Program-made: the position numbers and the translations under genes | Source: an uncultured Sutterella sp. | GTDB lineage: Bacteria; Pseudomonadota; Gammaproteobacteria; Burkholderiales; Burkholderiaceae_F | Assembly (NCBI GenBank): GCA_900542805.1 | Contig: UQOW01000021.1 | Location: 1 to 19,309, forward strand | Reading direction: 5' to 3' | DNA: 19,309 nucleotides | Notes under the pieces: generated by a model | Seen by the model: the letters and a program-made list of their open reading frames with translations, nothing else | Told to the model about the DNA's origin: nothing | The model's database searches: none | In this document: positions 1 to 7,764 of the stretch, in pieces | Position numbering within the stretch: the stretch's first letter is position 1 | Layout: the number at the start of each line of letters is the position of its first letter

Positions 1-14
1 GTCAAATAACCCAA

Positions 15-50
15 AATTGAAAACTAAAACGGTCTACTTTTTGGGGTAGA
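15..50 (-). terminator. Weak candidate terminator after glgA
   Basis: Read on the minus strand, a 5-bp stem TCTAC/GTAGA (plus positions 46-50 and 33-37) with loop CCCAAAAA is followed by a T-rich tract with TTTTAGTTTT. It lies about 60 nt past the glgA stop, where the operon could end. The stem is short and the T run is interrupted, so this is only a possibility. Positions 1-109 otherwise hold no gene that I can see. Confidence 0.25.
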
Positions 51-109
51 GTTCACTACTAGACGGGGTATGGTTCAGTTCGGGGCGGTTTTTTTAGGGG
101 GTTCGTTTT

Positions 110-1546
110 TTAGCCCTCGGTTAGACTTTTGTAAAGCGTCGTGTATGCGCTAGCGGATTTTTCCCACGAAAAATCTTTAACCATAGCACGCTTGACGGCG
201 CGATTCCACGCTGCTTTATCCGCATAAAGCGATGCCGCATCACGCAGTGCCGCGCACAGCGCATCGGGACTCGGGTCGTCAAATAAGTATCCGTCACCCG
301 TATCGCCGGCAATCGGCGTAATCGTATCGGCCAGTCCCCCGGTTCTTCGAGCCACAGGTAGTGTTCCGTACCGCAAAGCCATGATTTGCGTTAATCCGCA
401 GGGCTCAAATCGCGAGGGAACGAGAAGGGCATCGGAACCGGCGACAAGGCGGTGCGAGAGCACCTCGTCGTACCCGATGTAGCAGGCAACGTGTCCTTTG
501 TGCGTTTGGGCGGCATGTCGGAAACTCGATTCCAAGGTAGGCTCCCCCGAGCCTAAAACAACGAGTTGTCCGTCTAAGGACAGAATCTGTCCGAGGGTGG
601 CCAAGACCAAATCTAAACCCTTTTGGTCGGCTAAGCGACTGACAACGCCGAAAAGCGGTCCCTTGGCATTTTCATCCAGGCCGAAGGTTTTCTGCAAATC
701 CTTTTTGCATTGCGCTTTGCCCGAGATGTCATCGGAATCGTAGCGCGCGACAAGCTGCACATCGGTTTTCGGATTCCAGATGTCGTAATCTAAGCCGTTT
801 AAGATGCCCGAAAAATCCTTGGAGCGATTCTTAAGAACACCTTGCATACCAAAGCCCATCGCATCGGTTAAAACTTCACGTGCATAGGTGGGACTGACGG
901 TCGTAATCTTGTCGGAGAAGACAAGTCCGGCCTTTAAAAACGAGAAGTTTCCGAAAAACTCGAACTGGTGCGGAAAACCCATGCGGCGCGAAAACCCTAA
1001 GTCGTCCGATTCGCCGAACGGAAAGAGTCCTCGGAATGCAAGGTTGTGAATCGTAAAGACGGACTTGGCGGTGTGAGCAGGGTTTTCAGCAAGGTACGCT
1101 GCCGTCAGTCCCGCGTGCCAGTCGTGCGAATGCACGATATCGGGCTTCCAGGTTCGATCCAAATCGCCGTCGGCGATGTGTGCTCCCGTCCACCCGAGTA
1201 GGCCGCAGCGCCTGTGCGTATCGTTCCATTCGCGTCCGTCGGGACCTAGGTACGGATTACCGTTCCGACCGAATAGGCTCGGCGAATCAATCACGTATAC
1301 ATCGGTGCCGACACGCGGGAGTTTTCCCATCAAAAGCCGTACGTTAGCCGCTCCGAAGACCGATCCGATATCGGCAACGCGCTTTAAGTGTGTCAGACCG
1401 GCCATGACCGACGGGTAGCCCGGGAGCAAAAGTCTGACACTCATACCGAGCGCGCGCTCGGCTCGCGGCAGTGCGTACGCAACGTCCCCTAAGCCGCCGG
1501 TTTTAATCAGTGGAAATGCCTCAGCGGCAACATGTAAAACTTTCAC
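110..1546 (-). CDS. glgA: Glycogen synthase (ADP-glucose type), GT5
   Basis: Transfers glucose from ADP-glucose to the non-reducing end of an alpha-1,4-glucan in the cytoplasm. The protein is 478 aa, as expected for bacterial GlgA (E. coli about 477). Visible motifs are the N-terminal ADP-glucose loop KTGGLGDVAYALP (K15 onward), HDWHAGL at 141-147, NGLDYDIWNP at 250-259, VSRLADQKG at 302-310 and the retaining GT-B signature EPCGLTQ at 381-387, with E381 in the catalytic position, followed by GGLADT at 403-408. These cover both the GT5 starch-synthase catalytic domain and the C-terminal GT1-like domain. The start codon is GTG at 1546, chosen because the family begins with this Met-Lys-Val-Leu-His strand. 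The only Shine-Dalgarno is a weak GGAA, so translation may depend on coupling with glgC, which ends 19 nt upstream. It is the last gene of the minus-strand synthesis operon. Nothing is missing. Confidence 0.96.
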   Translation of the reverse strand: MKVLHVAAEAFPLIKTGGLGDVAYALPRAERALGMSVRLLLPGYPSVMAGLTHLKRVADIGSVFGAANVRLLMGKLPRVGTDVYVIDSPSLFGRNGNPYLGPDGREWNDTHRRCGLLGWTGAHIADGDLDRTWKPDIVHSHDWHAGLTAAYLAENPAHTAKSVFTIHNLAFRGLFPFGESDDLGFSRRMGFPHQFEFFGNFSFLKAGLVFSDKITTVSPTYAREVLTDAMGFGMQGVLKNRSKDFSGILNGLDYDIWNPKTDVQLVARYDSDDISGKAQCKKDLQKTFGLDENAKGPLFGVVSRLADQKGLDLVLATLGQILSLDGQLVVLGSGEPTLESSFRHAAQTHKGHVACYIGYDEVLSHRLVAGSDALLVPSRFEPCGLTQIMALRYGTLPVARRTGGLADTITPIAGDTGDGYLFDDPSPDALCAALRDAASLYADKAAWNRAVKRAMVKDFSWEKSASAYTTLYKSLTEG

Positions 1547-1565
1547 AACGTGTTTCCGTCAACGT

Positions 1566-2846
1566 TTATCGGTTTTTTTCCAAAGCCATCATCATGTCGC
1601 GGGTGACAAGCGTAATTCCTGTCGGGGAGCGTCGGAAGTGCCGAGCATCCTCGTTGGCATCGACGCCGATGACCATGCCGCTCGGAATGACAACGCCCGA
1701 GTCGACGATGCACCGATTCAAGTACGCACCCGGTCCGACCACAACGCGCGGGGCCAAAACCGTCCAGTGCACCTTGGCATGCGAATGAATACGACACCCT
1801 GAACCGATGATGCTGTGATAAAGCTCGCCACTAATTAAGCACCCGTTCGTGACGATTGATTCGATGGCAATACCGCGTCTGTCGCCTTCGTTATGCACAA
1901 ATTTAGCCGGCGGTAGCTGTGGCTGGGCGGTCCAAATCGGCCAGGCCGAGTCATACAAGTTCAGTTTCGGGACCGTGTGCGTCAAATCGATATTGGCTTC
2001 CCAGAACGAATCGATTGTTCCGACGTCGCGCCAGTAGTCTTCCTGATTGTCCGGCTCGCCGACGCCGTGCACGCAGCTACCGGAGAAGGCATGCGACATC
2101 GCAACGCCCTTAGCGACGGCCTCGGGAATGATGTCTTTGCCGAAGTCGTGCGAGGTGTTTTCCTTGTGCATGTCGCGCACGAGGGCATCGAAAAGGTAAT
2201 CGGCGTTAAACACGTAAATACCCATCGAGCACAGGGACTTGTCGGGATTGCCGGGCATGGGCGGGGGATCGGCCGGTTTTTCGACGAATCGAATGATTTT
2301 GCCCGTCTTGTCAACGGCCATCACACCGAATCCCTTGGCATCGTTTCTCGGCACTTCGATGCAGGCAACGGTGCATTCGGCGCCGCTTGCGATGTGCTCG
2401 GAGAGCATGACCGAGTAGTTCATCTTGTAGATATGGTCACCGGCGAGGATGATCACATACTTGGGGAAGGGTCGGTAACTTTGCAAAATATCGATGTTTT
2501 GATAGACGGCATCGGCCGTTCCCCGATACCAGGAATTCTCATCGACGCGTTGCTGAGCCGGTAGCAAATCAACGAACTCATTGACGGTCGGTTGCAAGAA
2601 GCTCCATGCCTGATTGATGTGTCTTAAAAGGCTATGGGACTTGTACTGCGTGGCAACGGCAATGCGACGAATGCCCGAATTGACGCAGTTTGAAAGTGCA
2701 AAGTCAATGAGGCGGTAGTTGCCGCCGAAATGGACAGCCGGTTTTGAGCGTCGGTCCGTGAGTTCATAAAGACGCGAACCGCGCCCGCCAGCCAAAATCA
2801 GCGCAATGGTGTGCGCCGGGGCTACATAAGTGCTTCGATTGGCCAT
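1566..2846 (-). CDS. glgC: Glucose-1-phosphate adenylyltransferase
   Basis: Makes ADP-glucose and pyrophosphate from ATP and glucose-1-phosphate, the committed step of bacterial glycogen synthesis. Length is 426 aa (E. coli about 431). The nucleotide loop LILAGGRGSRL is at 16-26, the catalytic Asp is D137 in AGDHIY, and the sugar-phosphate lysine is K190 in FVEKPA. YWRDVGT is at 271-277, and the C-terminal left-handed beta-helix runs from about 325 to the end. The start is fixed by a perfect AGGAGG five bases before ATG. Aligned from memory with E. coli GlgC, the fructose-1,6-bisphosphate lysine K39 is replaced by Arg (R32), the Arg386 position is Ser383 and the Arg423 position is Met420, so activator control may differ. 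It follows pgm by 9 nt and precedes glgA by 19 nt. Confidence 0.96.
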   Translation of the reverse strand: MANRSTYVAPAHTIALILAGGRGSRLYELTDRRSKPAVHFGGNYRLIDFALSNCVNSGIRRIAVATQYKSHSLLRHINQAWSFLQPTVNEFVDLLPAQQRVDENSWYRGTADAVYQNIDILQSYRPFPKYVIILAGDHIYKMNYSVMLSEHIASGAECTVACIEVPRNDAKGFGVMAVDKTGKIIRFVEKPADPPPMPGNPDKSLCSMGIYVFNADYLFDALVRDMHKENTSHDFGKDIIPEAVAKGVAMSHAFSGSCVHGVGEPDNQEDYWRDVGTIDSFWEANIDLTHTVPKLNLYDSAWPIWTAQPQLPPAKFVHNEGDRRGIAIESIVTNGCLISGELYHSIIGSGCRIHSHAKVHWTVLAPRVVVGPGAYLNRCIVDSGVVIPSGMVIGVDANEDARHFRRSPTGITLVTRDMMMALEKNR

Positions 2847-2851
2847 TGTTG

Positions 2852-2857
2852 CCTCCT
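2852..2857 (-). promoter_or_regulatory. glgC ribosome binding site overlapping pgm stop codon
   Basis: On the minus strand the pgm stop TAG (2858-2856) supplies the first AG of a perfect AGGAGG, followed by CAACA and the glgC ATG. The overlap suggests translational coupling of pgm to glgC. Confidence 0.7.
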
Positions 2858-4508
2858 AACTGATGACATCGGGCGCAACTCGTCCGGTGATTTCGCGGAT
2901 GTGTGCCACTTGGTCTGCCAGTTCGATAAGCGGCTTTAACGTCGTTTGCACGTCCTGCTCGTAGTGCGCAGGATTGTCCGTGTAACGCTCCAAATACACC
3001 CGTAGCGTGGCTCCGACCGTTCCCGTGCCGGAAAGTCGGAACACGATACGTGATCCGTCCTTTAAGAATACGCGAATTCCTTGGTGTTCGCTCACTGACC
3101 CATCCACCGGATCGTGATAGGTAAAGTCGTCGGCCTTGTCGATGACCATTTCGTGCGAGCCCGTCACGGTAAAGCTCTTGCCGGCAAGTGTCGGCGCAAT
3201 GTCGCGCAGTCGCGCCATAAGGGTTTGCCCGGCCGTAAGTTCAATGCCTTCGTAATCGTGACGCGAGTAGACGTTACGACCGAACCGAGCCCAGTGCTCG
3301 CGCACGAGGGTTTCGGCCGGTTTTCCAGTCTCAGCTAAAATCGAAAGCCAGCAAAGGACCGCCCAAAGACCGTCTTTTTCACGGACGTGATTGCCGCCCG
3401 TCCCCGAGCTTTCTTCACCGCAAATGGTCGCTTTTCCGGCATCCAAAAGGTTCCCGAAGAACTTCCAACCCGTCGGTGTTTCGTAGCAGGAAATACCGAG
3501 CGAGGCAGCCACACGATCGACGGCTTGAGAAGTCGGCATGGAGCGCGCCACACCGGCCAAGCCCTTTTCATAGGCGGGAATCAGGCGTGCATGGGCAACG
3601 ATGAGCGCGAGGCTATCGCTCGGGCTGATGAAAAGATTGCGTCCGACAATCATGTTTCGGTCCCCGTCTCCGTCCGAGGCCGCCCCGAAAGTAAGATTGA
3701 GCGAGGGTGTGGATAAAGCGCGAATCAAATCGGCTGCGTACACGGGATTGGGATCGGGGTGACGTCCGCCGAAGTCAGGGAGGGGAGTGCCGTCAACGAC
3801 CGTGCCTTCCGGGGCTCCGAGCATGCCTTCCAAAATCCGCTTGGCATACGGCCCGGTGACGGCATTGAGTGCGTCGTAACGCATCTTAAAGTCAGGCCGC
3901 GCAAAGAGTTTTTTGATGCATTCAAAGTCAAAAAGCGACTTTAAAAGCTCAGCGTAATCGGCTACCGGATCAATGACTTCAATGACGGTTTGTCCGAGCG
4001 TTTGTTTGCCAAGTTGCGAGATGTCCAGATCCGGAACATCTTCGATGGCGTAGTGCGTAATCTTTTGACTGACCTTAAAGATGGCATCGGTAAACGTTTC
4101 GTTCGCCGGTCCCCCGCTGGCCAAGTTGTACTTGATGCCGAAGTCGCCCTTCGGTCCGCCCGGGTTGTGACTTGCCGAGAGAATAATGCCGCCGTCGGCC
4201 TTGTGCTTGCGAATGACGGCACTTGCAGCCGGGGTAGATAAGATGCCGTTTTGTCCGACAAGAACACGGGCAAAACCGGCCGCTGCCGCCATCTTGAGAA
4301 TTACCTGTATGGCTACGTCGTTGTAGTATCGCCCGTCGCCTCCTAAAACAAGGACTTTGCCGCAGCAGTCACCGACAACGGTAAAAACCGACTGCACGTA
4401 GTTTTCCAAATAGTTCGGGAGGCTAAAACGCGCCACCTTCTTACGCAATCCGGACGTTCCCGGTTTTTGGTCGTCAAAGGGCTGAGTTTCAAATACGCGA
4501 ATCGTCAT
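2856..4508 (-). CDS. pgm: Phosphoglucomutase, alpha-D-glucose specific (PGM1-type)
   Basis: Interconverts glucose-6-phosphate and glucose-1-phosphate through a phosphoserine, feeding GlgC and receiving the product of GlgP. From ATG 4508 the protein is 550 aa. The phosphoserine loop is SASHNPGG (S113), followed by GDFGIKYN (121-128). The metal loop is SDGDGDR (D279, D281, D283), the sugar-binding loop is GEESSGTGGNH (364-374), and the phosphate-binding loop is RLSGTGT (491-497). The open frame extends upstream to 4646, but that extension lies inside pgi and has no family resemblance. ATG 4508 has AGGAG at a proper distance and starts in the usual TQPFDDQKPGTSGLRKKV region. The ASHNPGG..GDFGIKYN form belongs to the eukaryotic/Agrobacterium-like branch, not the E. 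coli Pgm branch (SHNPPEDGGIKYN). The gap to pgi is 11 nt. Confidence 0.95.
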   Translation of the reverse strand: MTIRVFETQPFDDQKPGTSGLRKKVARFSLPNYLENYVQSVFTVVGDCCGKVLVLGGDGRYYNDVAIQVILKMAAAAGFARVLVGQNGILSTPAASAVIRKHKADGGIILSASHNPGGPKGDFGIKYNLASGGPANETFTDAIFKVSQKITHYAIEDVPDLDISQLGKQTLGQTVIEVIDPVADYAELLKSLFDFECIKKLFARPDFKMRYDALNAVTGPYAKRILEGMLGAPEGTVVDGTPLPDFGGRHPDPNPVYAADLIRALSTPSLNLTFGAASDGDGDRNMIVGRNLFISPSDSLALIVAHARLIPAYEKGLAGVARSMPTSQAVDRVAASLGISCYETPTGWKFFGNLLDAGKATICGEESSGTGGNHVREKDGLWAVLCWLSILAETGKPAETLVREHWARFGRNVYSRHDYEGIELTAGQTLMARLRDIAPTLAGKSFTVTGSHEMVIDKADDFTYHDPVDGSVSEHQGIRVFLKDGSRIVFRLSGTGTVGATLRVYLERYTDNPAHYEQDVQTTLKPLIELADQVAHIREITGRVAPDVIS

Positions 4509-4516
4509 CGTTCGAG

Positions 4517-4522
4517 CTCCTA
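4517..4522 (-). promoter_or_regulatory. pgm ribosome binding site overlapping pgi stop codon
   Basis: The pgi stop TAG (4522-4520) runs into the Shine-Dalgarno as TAGGAG, with the pgm ATG nine bases further on at 4508. This supports the 4508 start over the longer in-frame start at 4646 and repeats the arrangement seen before glgC. Confidence 0.65.
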
Positions 4523-6151
4523 AATATATTTTTTCGTAAAAGCTAAAAGCGCTTCGGTGGAGGCATCGAAGGTCATCGACGTATCGGTACCCGAAAGCTT
4601 GGGAAGAATCTTCTTGGCTACGGCTTTCCCGAGTTCCACACCCCACTGATCAAAGGAGTTAATACCCCAAAGGACTCCTTGAACAAATGCTTTGTGTTCG
4701 TAAAGAACCACAAGTTCGGCAAGTGACTCGGGCGAAAGGTCCTTAAGAAGCAGGGTTGATGTCGGCTGATTGCCGACAAAGCTTCTTTGAGGCGCAAGGG
4801 CATCGATATCCTCGCTGCTTCGGCCTTCCTCTTTCATGCTCGCACGGACTTCGTCTTCGGTTTTACCGAAGGCCAAGGCCGAGGTCTGTGCAAAGCAGTT
4901 AGAAAGCAAGGCTTCCTGGTGGCCTGCCATCGGGTAGTCGGCTTTGACGGCGGCAATAAAGTCGCAGGGAACAAGGCGCCCGCCTTGATGGAGAAGTTGG
5001 AAAAACGCGTGTTGGCCGTTATTGCCGAGCTCGCCCCAAACCACGGGAGCCGTACTCCACGAAAGGGGTTCATTGTCGGTTCCGACGGACTTGCCGTTAC
5101 TTTCCATCTCGAGTTGCTGCAAGAACGAGGGGAAGAACTTCAAGGAGTCGTTATAGGGAAGAATCGCCAAAGTCGGAGCCTTGAGTAAATTGGCGTTCCA
5201 GTAACCGATTAAGGCCATCAGAACCGGAAGGTTTTCGTCAAAGGGCGTCTTTCGGAAGTGATTATCCATTTTTTCAGCCGCCTTGAGCATGCGCAGAAAG
5301 AGAGCCTCGCCGATTTGCAGCATGAGCGAGAGCCCGACGGCTGACCAAAGCGAATACCGGCCTCCGACCCAATCCCAAATCGGGAACACGCGCTCGGCGG
5401 GAATGCCGAACTGGGCGGCCAAGGCCGGTTTGCTCGAAACAGCGGCCAAGTGGCTCGCCAGGTGCGGACCTTCGCCGAGTTTTTCCACCAACCAGCGGCG
5501 TGCCGTATGGGCATTGAGCATGGTTTCTTGGGTTGTGAAGGTCTTACTGACAATCACAACGAGGGTGGTTTCCGGACGCAAGGCTTTAAGAAGCGTTGCC
5601 ATTTGCGCCGCATCGAGGTTACTGACAAAGTGCGCTTTCGGACCGTTGCAACTGACAGCACGCAAGGCCGTTGCCATCATCTTGGGCCCTAAGTCCGAGC
5701 CGCCGATTCCGACGTTAATGACATCGGTGATTTTTTCGCCGGTCGATCCCGTCAGGGTCCCGGAGCGAACGTCCTCGGCAAACTGCCCCATTCGGCGGCG
5801 CGTTTCGAGCACTTCGGGCATCACGTCGCACGTGGTCGGGAAGGGCCCGGTACTACGACGCAGCGCCACGTGAAGCACCCGACGGTTTTCACTTTGGTTA
5901 ATTCTGTCGCCTGCGAACATGTGCTCGATGGCCTCTTTTAGGTGCGCTTCGTGGGCGAGTTTGACTAATAGGTCGATTGTCTCGGCATCTAACCGCTGCT
6001 TGGAAAAGTCATAGTGCAAATTGTCAAATTCCCGTGTCAGCTCCGACACGCGATTGGCGTTGCGGGCGAAAAACTCACGTAAGTGTGTCCCGGCGAGCGC
6101 TTCTTTTTTCTTTTCCAGTGCTTGGTAAGAAGCGGTTTGAATCAGATGCAT
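4520..6151 (-). CDS. pgi: Glucose-6-phosphate isomerase
   Basis: Interconverts glucose-6-phosphate and fructose-6-phosphate, linking glycolysis/gluconeogenesis to glycogen. Length is 543 aa (E. coli about 549). It has the two SIS domains of the family. VGIGGSDLGPKM is at 147-158 and the phosphate-binding SKTFTTQET at 202-210. The family signature DWVGGRYSLWSAVG is at 260-273, and QLEMESNGKS carries the catalytic base E350. HQGG has the ring-opening H388, and the C-terminal signature ends QWGVELGK with K509. ATG 6151 is preceded by AAAGGA at a normal distance and gives the usual N-terminal helical region, so the start is sound. It lies 21 nt after glk and 11 nt before pgm, in the middle of the operon. 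Because fructose-6-phosphate is the other side of the reaction, the operon can feed glycogen from gluconeogenesis as well as from glucose. Confidence 0.96.
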   Translation of the reverse strand: MHLIQTASYQALEKKKEALAGTHLREFFARNANRVSELTREFDNLHYDFSKQRLDAETIDLLVKLAHEAHLKEAIEHMFAGDRINQSENRRVLHVALRRSTGPFPTTCDVMPEVLETRRRMGQFAEDVRSGTLTGSTGEKITDVINVGIGGSDLGPKMMATALRAVSCNGPKAHFVSNLDAAQMATLLKALRPETTLVVIVSKTFTTQETMLNAHTARRWLVEKLGEGPHLASHLAAVSSKPALAAQFGIPAERVFPIWDWVGGRYSLWSAVGLSLMLQIGEALFLRMLKAAEKMDNHFRKTPFDENLPVLMALIGYWNANLLKAPTLAILPYNDSLKFFPSFLQQLEMESNGKSVGTDNEPLSWSTAPVVWGELGNNGQHAFFQLLHQGGRLVPCDFIAAVKADYPMAGHQEALLSNCFAQTSALAFGKTEDEVRASMKEEGRSSEDIDALAPQRSFVGNQPTSTLLLKDLSPESLAELVVLYEHKAFVQGVLWGINSFDQWGVELGKAVAKKILPKLSGTDTSMTFDASTEALLAFTKKYI

Positions 6152-6172
6152 AGTCTTTTTTCCTTTTTAGTT

Positions 6173-7105
6173 TTAAGCGGTTTTTCGGGCCAAAGCCAAT
6201 GTGCCGAAAAGACCGAGATCGCCTGTCGTATCCAAAAACAATCGGATGCGTTTTAAGTAGTCTAAATGGGGCCCCTTGTAATGCAAAAATTCCGTGAGGA
6301 AATTCGGGTGCTTGACAAGACACGGGCTCTTACGCGCAATACCTCCGCCGATGACAAGGCTTTGCGTTAGGAGGGCTAAGGCGGCTGTTCGAGCCGCGCG
6401 TCCGTAAAAGCGCGCAAAAGTCGCGCATGTGTCGCTGTCGTCAAACCCGGCGTCGTGCGTAAAAAGAGCCGGCTCGGATTCGCACCCTGTGTAAAAGACA
6501 TGTAGGAGCGTGAGGCCCTTTCCCGAGAGTACGTGTTCAATGGTGAGCAGCGTATCCGGATAAATGCTTTGGTAAAAGCGCTCGATTTCTCTTTCCTCGG
6601 AGGTAAAGGTCATCGGGATGTGGCCGAGTTCGCTTGCAATCACAGTGGACGTATCCCCCGTAAGGAGCCACCCGGTTCCGAATCCCGTGCCGGCGCCGAT
6701 GACGGTGCGAACAGGAGAAGAAAAGGCCGGACCTTCTTGATAAAGGACATCAAGCGAGTTTTCAATCCCGGGAAAATCAAGCCCCCAAGCCTGCGCCTGA
6801 AAGTCATTGACAAGAAGAACGCGAGCGTTTTTAAAAAGATCCTGAACGACTCTTGCGTCAACGCTAAAGGTCGCGTTCGTCATTTGCACACGCCCGTTTT
6901 CAACGGGTCCGGCGGCGGCAATGACAACGGCACGGACATCATCGATTCCGTCCCAGGTTCGGATAATTTCACGCAGAGCCGCTTCAAAGGACGCTTTTTG
7001 GCTTGAGAACACTCGGCGGTCAAGCCACGCTATGCCGTCAGGCGTCATTTTTGCCATGGCAAACCGTGCGTTTGTTCCTCCGATATCTGCCGACAAAACT
7101 TTCAT
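6173..7105 (-). CDS. glk: Glucokinase (Glk family, non-ROK)
   Basis: Phosphorylates free glucose with ATP to glucose-6-phosphate in the cytoplasm. Length is 310 aa (family about 320). The ATP phosphate-1 motif ADIGGTNARF is at 6-15. AAAGPVENGRVQMTN spans 63-77, VNDF has the catalytic base D101, GAGTGFGTGWL is at 137-147, and the glucose-contacting SELGH is at 158-162. These place it in the E. coli Glk family, not the ROK kinases, which have a CxCGxxGC zinc motif that is absent here. ATG 7105 has a G-rich AAGGGGG just upstream. It is the first gene of the minus-strand operon. Its upstream DNA is occupied from about 30 nt on by a decayed insertion element, so its promoter either lies in the element or was moved. 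Its likely substrates are imported glucose and glucose released by the MalQ domain encoded across the divergent region. Confidence 0.94.
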   Translation of the reverse strand: MKVLSADIGGTNARFAMAKMTPDGIAWLDRRVFSSQKASFEAALREIIRTWDGIDDVRAVVIAAAGPVENGRVQMTNATFSVDARVVQDLFKNARVLLVNDFQAQAWGLDFPGIENSLDVLYQEGPAFSSPVRTVIGAGTGFGTGWLLTGDTSTVIASELGHIPMTFTSEEREIERFYQSIYPDTLLTIEHVLSGKGLTLLHVFYTGCESEPALFTHDAGFDDSDTCATFARFYGRAARTAALALLTQSLVIGGGIARKSPCLVKHPNFLTEFLHYKGPHLDYLKRIRLFLDTTGDLGLFGTLALARKTA

Positions 7106-7138
7106 GGCGCCCCCTTGCGGCGAAAATTAAGGACTGTA

Positions 7139-7678
7139 CTAAACCTGTCGAAAGCCCCTCGAAAACGGGGCTTGACTACGACTGATTGATAGATTTCGCA
7201 ACTTCACCTCCATCCGATCCCAGGTAGTGCGGATGAAGACCTTAATCCGTACCGTATAACGATTCGTCGTATTTTTGAACATGATTTCCCGGTACATCGC
7301 CGGGAAGGTACGTCCTGCCTTCGGCAGCCCCGGTTCTTTTCCTCGAGGATTGGCTTCCCACTGTCTCAAACGGGTGAGGTAAGAGGAAACCGGACTGTAA
7401 GCCTCGTTAACGGCAGCACGGCGAAGATAGTTCGGAAATTTGTAGAACAATTTGCCGAAGTCATACTCCGTAAGAGGCCGCATGGCCGTCAGCCGACAGA
7501 GCAACTCTGTTGCACGTGCGACGAAGGTCGAATTGGTGATGGTCGAAAACGAACCATCCCAATGTTCGAGCATAATGCCAATGCAGTAATCCGCCGCCTG
7601 ACAATAAAGACCCGCCGTGGCCTTAAAAGCCCCGGAAGTTTCCTTTAGCTTGGCTGAATAGGTGGAGACACTCTTCAT
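7139..7678 (-). pseudogene. TnpB-like (IS200/IS605 OrfB) protein, 3' part deleted
   Basis: The 179-aa open frame from ATG 7678 resembles the N-terminal part of a TnpB/OrfB transposon-encoded nuclease of the IS200/IS605-IS607 type. Key stretches are FGKLFYKFPNYLRRAAVNEA (74-93), SSYLTRLRQWEA (98-109), GLPKAGRTFPAMYR (117-130) and VRIKVFIRTTWDRMEVKL (143-160). Full proteins are roughly 400 aa or more and continue into a RuvC-like domain with catalytic Asp-Glu-Asp and a zinc ribbon, all absent here. From about residue 163 (near position 7190) the resemblance stops and the frame reads through a GC-rich hairpin (7152-7173) to a TAG. The simplest reading is an internal deletion that joined the 5' end of the gene to the element's terminal region, so no nuclease activity is expected. 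A short functional peptide cannot be excluded. Assignment is from remembered family motifs. Confidence 0.75.
7152..7173 (-). repeat. Hairpin, probable right end of the IS relic
   Basis: A perfect 7-bp inverted repeat AAGCCCC / GGGGCTT surrounds an 8-nt loop. On the minus strand it reads AAGCCCC-GTTTTCGA-GGGGCTT followed by TCGAC, the form of a TnpB-element right end. It lies inside the residual open frame just before its stop, which shows that the last ~15 codons are not native TnpB coding sequence. Confidence 0.55.
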
Positions 7679-7742
7679 GGCATTGGCTGAAAGTTTCTTT
7701 AGATTTTAGAGCACTTTGATGCTCTTTAAAACCATCGGCTTG

Positions 7743-7764
7743 ACCCGCGACTGAAGTCGCAGGT
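7743..7764 (-). repeat. Hairpin with TTCA loop, second IS200/IS605-like end
   Basis: The stem GCGAC/GTCGC is closed by TTCA when read on the minus strand and extends outward by ACC/GGT across one mismatch. The loop and stem match the palindromes at ends of TnpB-type elements. By position it would be the left end of the relic. By form it also resembles a right end of a second, otherwise lost element. Confidence 0.45.

Noticed and set aside
81..96. GGGGCGG followed by a run of seven T on the plus strand as a terminator
   Set aside because: No matching stem half lies upstream and no plus-strand gene ends there in the window.
1977..2564. 195-codon plus-strand open frame opposite glgC
   Set aside because: It is a mirror frame of a strongly conserved gene with no recognisable motif or ribosome-binding site. 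The same holds for the frames opposite pgi, glgX and the phospholipase gene.
4509..4646. N-terminal extension of pgm by 46 codons to an upstream ATG
   Set aside because: It lies inside the end of pgi, shows no resemblance to the family, and ATG 4508 has a well-placed AGGAG and the normal N-terminus.
7139..7678. An active RNA-guided TnpB nuclease
   Set aside because: The frame ends near residue 179 without the RuvC catalytic residues or zinc ribbon.
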